Below are positions 37,865 through 40,155 of a stretch of DNA of 40,155 nt, piece after piece (position 1 is the first letter of the stretch; each line of letters begins with the position of its first letter). This stretch comes from an archaeon (GTDB lineage: Archaea > Nanobdellota > Nanobdellia > SCGC-AAA011-G17 > GW2011-AR20). A program made the position numbers and the translations under genes. The notes beneath the pieces are model-generated. The model ran no database searches, was not told where the DNA came from, and saw only the letters and a program-made list of their open reading frames with translations. The stretch covers positions 1-40,155 of the forward strand of contig NYZO01000045.1 of assembly GCA_002687185.1 (NCBI GenBank), given 5' to 3'.

Positions 37865-37945
37865 GATTGTCGCCCGCGACACTAACCCACAAGGTCATTG
37901 CAAGATCTGCATCGTCAGCTCCGCTTGCGTATTCTCATGGCGGGC
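37865..37945 (-). ncRNA. Candidate structured RNA / structured 5' leader upstream of dnaG
   Basis: GCCCGC/GCGGGC, CATGAG/CTTGTG and GCAAG/CTTGC nested stems; TATA (centre ~37973) ~28 nt upstream of the first stem base. Confidence 0.4.
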
Positions 37946-38049
37946 AATATAACACTTGTCGTTGACCAGTATAAATAAGTATTGGTTTTGTATTTTTCGC
38001 TTTATTTAGGTAGTTTTTTCCAACTTTAAACGTGCTTTTCATCTATTTT

Positions 38050-38874
38050 TCACGGCTTATATGTCTCTAAAAATTTAGTAGCATCTTCAATCCCTTTATC
38101 GATACCATAATTGATTTTAGTTTTATTTCTTGTTAGCAGGCTTAACGGTAGTTTTTCCTCGGGTCTAATAAGTATTACTCTCGAATCATCGATGGTTCTT
38201 TCAAGTTGTCTATCATTATCATCTCTCTTTCTGACTAATCTAGCGATCTTTTTGGGTAGTACATAAGATATAGGATTAACTAGCATATTTATCTTGAATT
38301 TGTCTGATACATGACGGACTTTATTCGTTACTACAATTATCTCTTCATTACCATCATCTATTGCTTTTTTTATAGGCATTTTATCTGACAGCGCCCCATC
38401 ACAATACACGCCACCATTAACTCTTACTGGCGGGTGTAAGAACGGAACAGCTGCTGAGGCCATCATCGCGTCAAACAAATCTTCTTGGGTTGGGGTATGG
38501 TACACAGTTTCTCCTGATGGGTGTTTAGTAAGTACATAGGTAAGCACTGTGTCAGATTCCATAACTGCGTCTACATCCAATTTTGATCGATCATCCTTGA
38601 ATGTTTCAATAAGGTATTCCAGATCTAAGATATTTTTATTGGGTTTTACTAGATTGCTATAATTTACTAGCTGAGCTTCAGATACGTATTTTCTCCAAGT
38701 ATTTTCTATAACGTCAGGTTGCTCATAAAACGTTGCTGCAAACACCCCAACAGAAGTGCCATATATATGACTAAAATAATCAGGTCCTAATTCTCGTCCT
38801 AGGGTCGCTACAACTCCTGCGTCATACGCACCTTTGAGTCCGCCTGAACCGACAATTAAAGCTCGTTGTGTCAT
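38050..38874 (-). CDS. Patatin-like phospholipase
   Basis: ALIVGSGGLKGAYDAGVVATL, GTSVG nucleophile elbow, VYCDGALSDKMP catalytic Asp motif. Confidence 0.9.
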   Translation of the reverse strand: MTQRALIVGSGGLKGAYDAGVVATLGRELGPDYFSHIYGTSVGVFAATFYEQPDVIENTWRKYVSEAQLVNYSNLVKPNKNILDLEYLIETFKDDRSKLDVDAVMESDTVLTYVLTKHPSGETVYHTPTQEDLFDAMMASAAVPFLHPPVRVNGGVYCDGALSDKMPIKKAIDDGNEEIIVVTNKVRHVSDKFKINMLVNPISYVLPKKIARLVRKRDDNDRQLERTIDDSRVILIRPEEKLPLSLLTRNKTKINYGIDKGIEDATKFLETYKP

Positions 38875-38989
38875 CACCCCACTCTCTTTTCATCAATTTA
38901 TAAATTGCACGGTAACGAGCTTGTTGGTTGGTTATACTACAAAACTTCACGATACATTTATATACAATCGCAAGGATAGATAGATCGAT

Positions 38990-39394
38990 ATGGCAAAAAA
39001 AGGTGGTTTCTTTTTAATTGGCATCTTAATACTTCTAATTTTATTCGTTCTTGGTTTGATTGTTTTCTTAGTTATTAATTATGATAAAGATACGTCTGTT
39101 AAGCCAATTGAGCCGGTTGAGACTACTACTACCACTATTCAACCTGTAACACCTCCTGTAGTTGAGGATCCGATTATTAAAGAGCCTGAGTTTCAAGCGT
39201 TAGACGAAGATACAAAAGAGGATATATTAGATATTAGAGCAATTGATGAGAGTTCTGATGAAACTGATTGTGAGAGTGTAGAATTAAAAGAGCAATGTTA
39301 TTTTAAGTTGGCGTTAGAAACAAAAGATTTCAGTTTATGTGAGAAGTTGACGTTTGAGCGATATAAGACTATTTGTGTGGAGACACTAGGATGA
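38990..39394 (+). CDS. Single-TM secreted/anchored protein with paired-Cys C-terminal motif
   Basis: N-terminal TM, Thr/Pro linker, ESVELKEQCYFKLALETKDFSLCEKLTFERYKTICVE. Confidence 0.6.
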   Translation: MAKKGGFFLIGILILLILFVLGLIVFLVINYDKDTSVKPIEPVETTTTTIQPVTPPVVEDPIIKEPEFQALDEDTKEDILDIRAIDESSDETDCESVELKEQCYFKLALETKDFSLCEKLTFERYKTICVETLG

Positions 39395-40155
39395 ATTTAA
39401 ATAAAGTTAGAGGGTTTGTTATTGTTGGTTTTATTTTTGTTTTTGTTATACCTTTTGTTTTTGCAGGGGCCGGAGATGGGCAGGTTGGGGATAGTTGTAA
39501 GGGAGACGACGATTGTGACTCTAATATCATTTGTTGTAACGATGGGATGCAGGTGGCGTTTTTAAAAAGTCAAGGTATTCCAATTGATGAAAACGGTTAT
39601 TGTCATAGTGATGCTGATAACGATATGTATGCGTCCACTTGTATCCAATATGTTGACCGTGATACTGGTTATCCTCGGTGGCCGGTTGCAGACTGTAATG
39701 ACGATAGCACACCAGGTATACATCCAATAACGATGACTTCTTTTCCTCTGGGCGGGTGCACCAAACCCCGTGGATTCACAAAGGGTAGTAGTGGTGATAA
39801 CTGTCCTTATTCTTGGGATCCTGAAAAGGGGCATGAGAACCTCTGTAGCGACGGTATCGATAATGAATGCCCAAAAGATGGTAGCAACTTGGGTGGTACT
39901 ACAGCCTCACCGATTAACGACTGCAACGAGGCCTCCTGTAAAGATGTTTCTCATTGTCAATGCGAGGATGAGGTCGGCAGCAAGAACCGTAATGTTCAAA
40001 TCGGGACTTCAAAAGATTGTAAAGATATAGACGACAAATATTCCAGTGGTAAAGCATACTGTGGTCGAAAAGATCAGGCATATGATGATTGTAATGGGAA
40101 ATGCGATCTTAAACTTGGTACTGGAAGCCCGGATTGGGATACTGACGATTGCATC
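39391..40155 (+). CDS. Secreted Cys/Asp-rich protein with MopE-like putative metal-binding motif (runs off the window)
   Basis: Open frame from ATG 39391 (ATGA overlap with the upstream gene) to the window end; signal peptide; HSDADNDMYASTC...DCNDDSTPGIHP...LCSDGIDNECPKDG. Confidence 0.75.
   Translation, partial: MNLNKVRGFVIVGFIFVFVIPFVFAGAGDGQVGDSCKGDDDCDSNIICCNDGMQVAFLKSQGIPIDENGYCHSDADNDMYASTCIQYVDRDTGYPRWPVADCNDDSTPGIHPITMTSFPLGGCTKPRGFTKGSSGDNCPYSWDPEKGHENLCSDGIDNECPKDGSNLGGTTASPINDCNEASCKDVSHCQCEDEVGSKNRNVQIGTSKDCKDIDDKYSSGKAYCGRKDQAYDDCNGKCDLKLGTGSPDWDTDDCI

Noticed and set aside
37872-37945. dnaG-leader element (74 nt, terminal stem) as a tRNA
   Set aside because: No T-loop TTC motif, no valid D- or anticodon arm
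39527-40030. ORFs 39527..39727, 39562..39834 and 39770..40030
   Set aside because: Wrong frames; the real gene is the open frame from 39391

Overview
AT-rich archaeal chromosome segment. Split RNAP subunits (A'/A'', B'/B''), L30e, archaeal NusA, S12/S7, L21e, Rpo4, DUF655, archaeal DnaG, SppA and Elp3 fix the domain; many small orphan genes suggest a DPANN-type lineage (inference). Main blocks: (i) radical SAM fragment, Wzx-like flippase, a GT9-GT2 fusion and a polytopic GT-like protein; (ii) small orphan genes with a 2H phosphoesterase and an interrupted ORF; (iii) the rpoH-B''-B'-A'-A''-L30e-nusA-(two small paralogs)-S12-S7 block, preceded directly by tRNA-Asp and tRNA-Lys; (iv) DsbA/CPxC membrane protein/DoxX redox genes; (v) L21e/Rpo4/DUF655; (vi) Elp3, SppA and a stretch of secreted/membrane proteins; (vii) SRP RNA, DnaG with a structured leader, a patatin, and a truncated MopE-like Cys/Asp-rich protein. 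The most striking signals are non-canonical insertions in two adjacent tRNA genes: a 15-nt T-loop insertion in tRNA-Lys(UUU) that fits a bulge-helix-bulge intron, and a ~20-nt D-loop insertion in tRNA-Asp(GUC). The two share a 10-nt core, and the tRNAs lie so close to rpoH that the RNAP operon probably shares their promoter. Other leads are a paralog pair between nusA and rps12, a possible secreted peptide precursor with a duplicated FFRxxLSVPVIR motif, and a structured RNA element upstream of dnaG in a window where most promoters look leaderless. No CRISPR array, IS element or rRNA was seen. All family calls are by eye; no searches were run.
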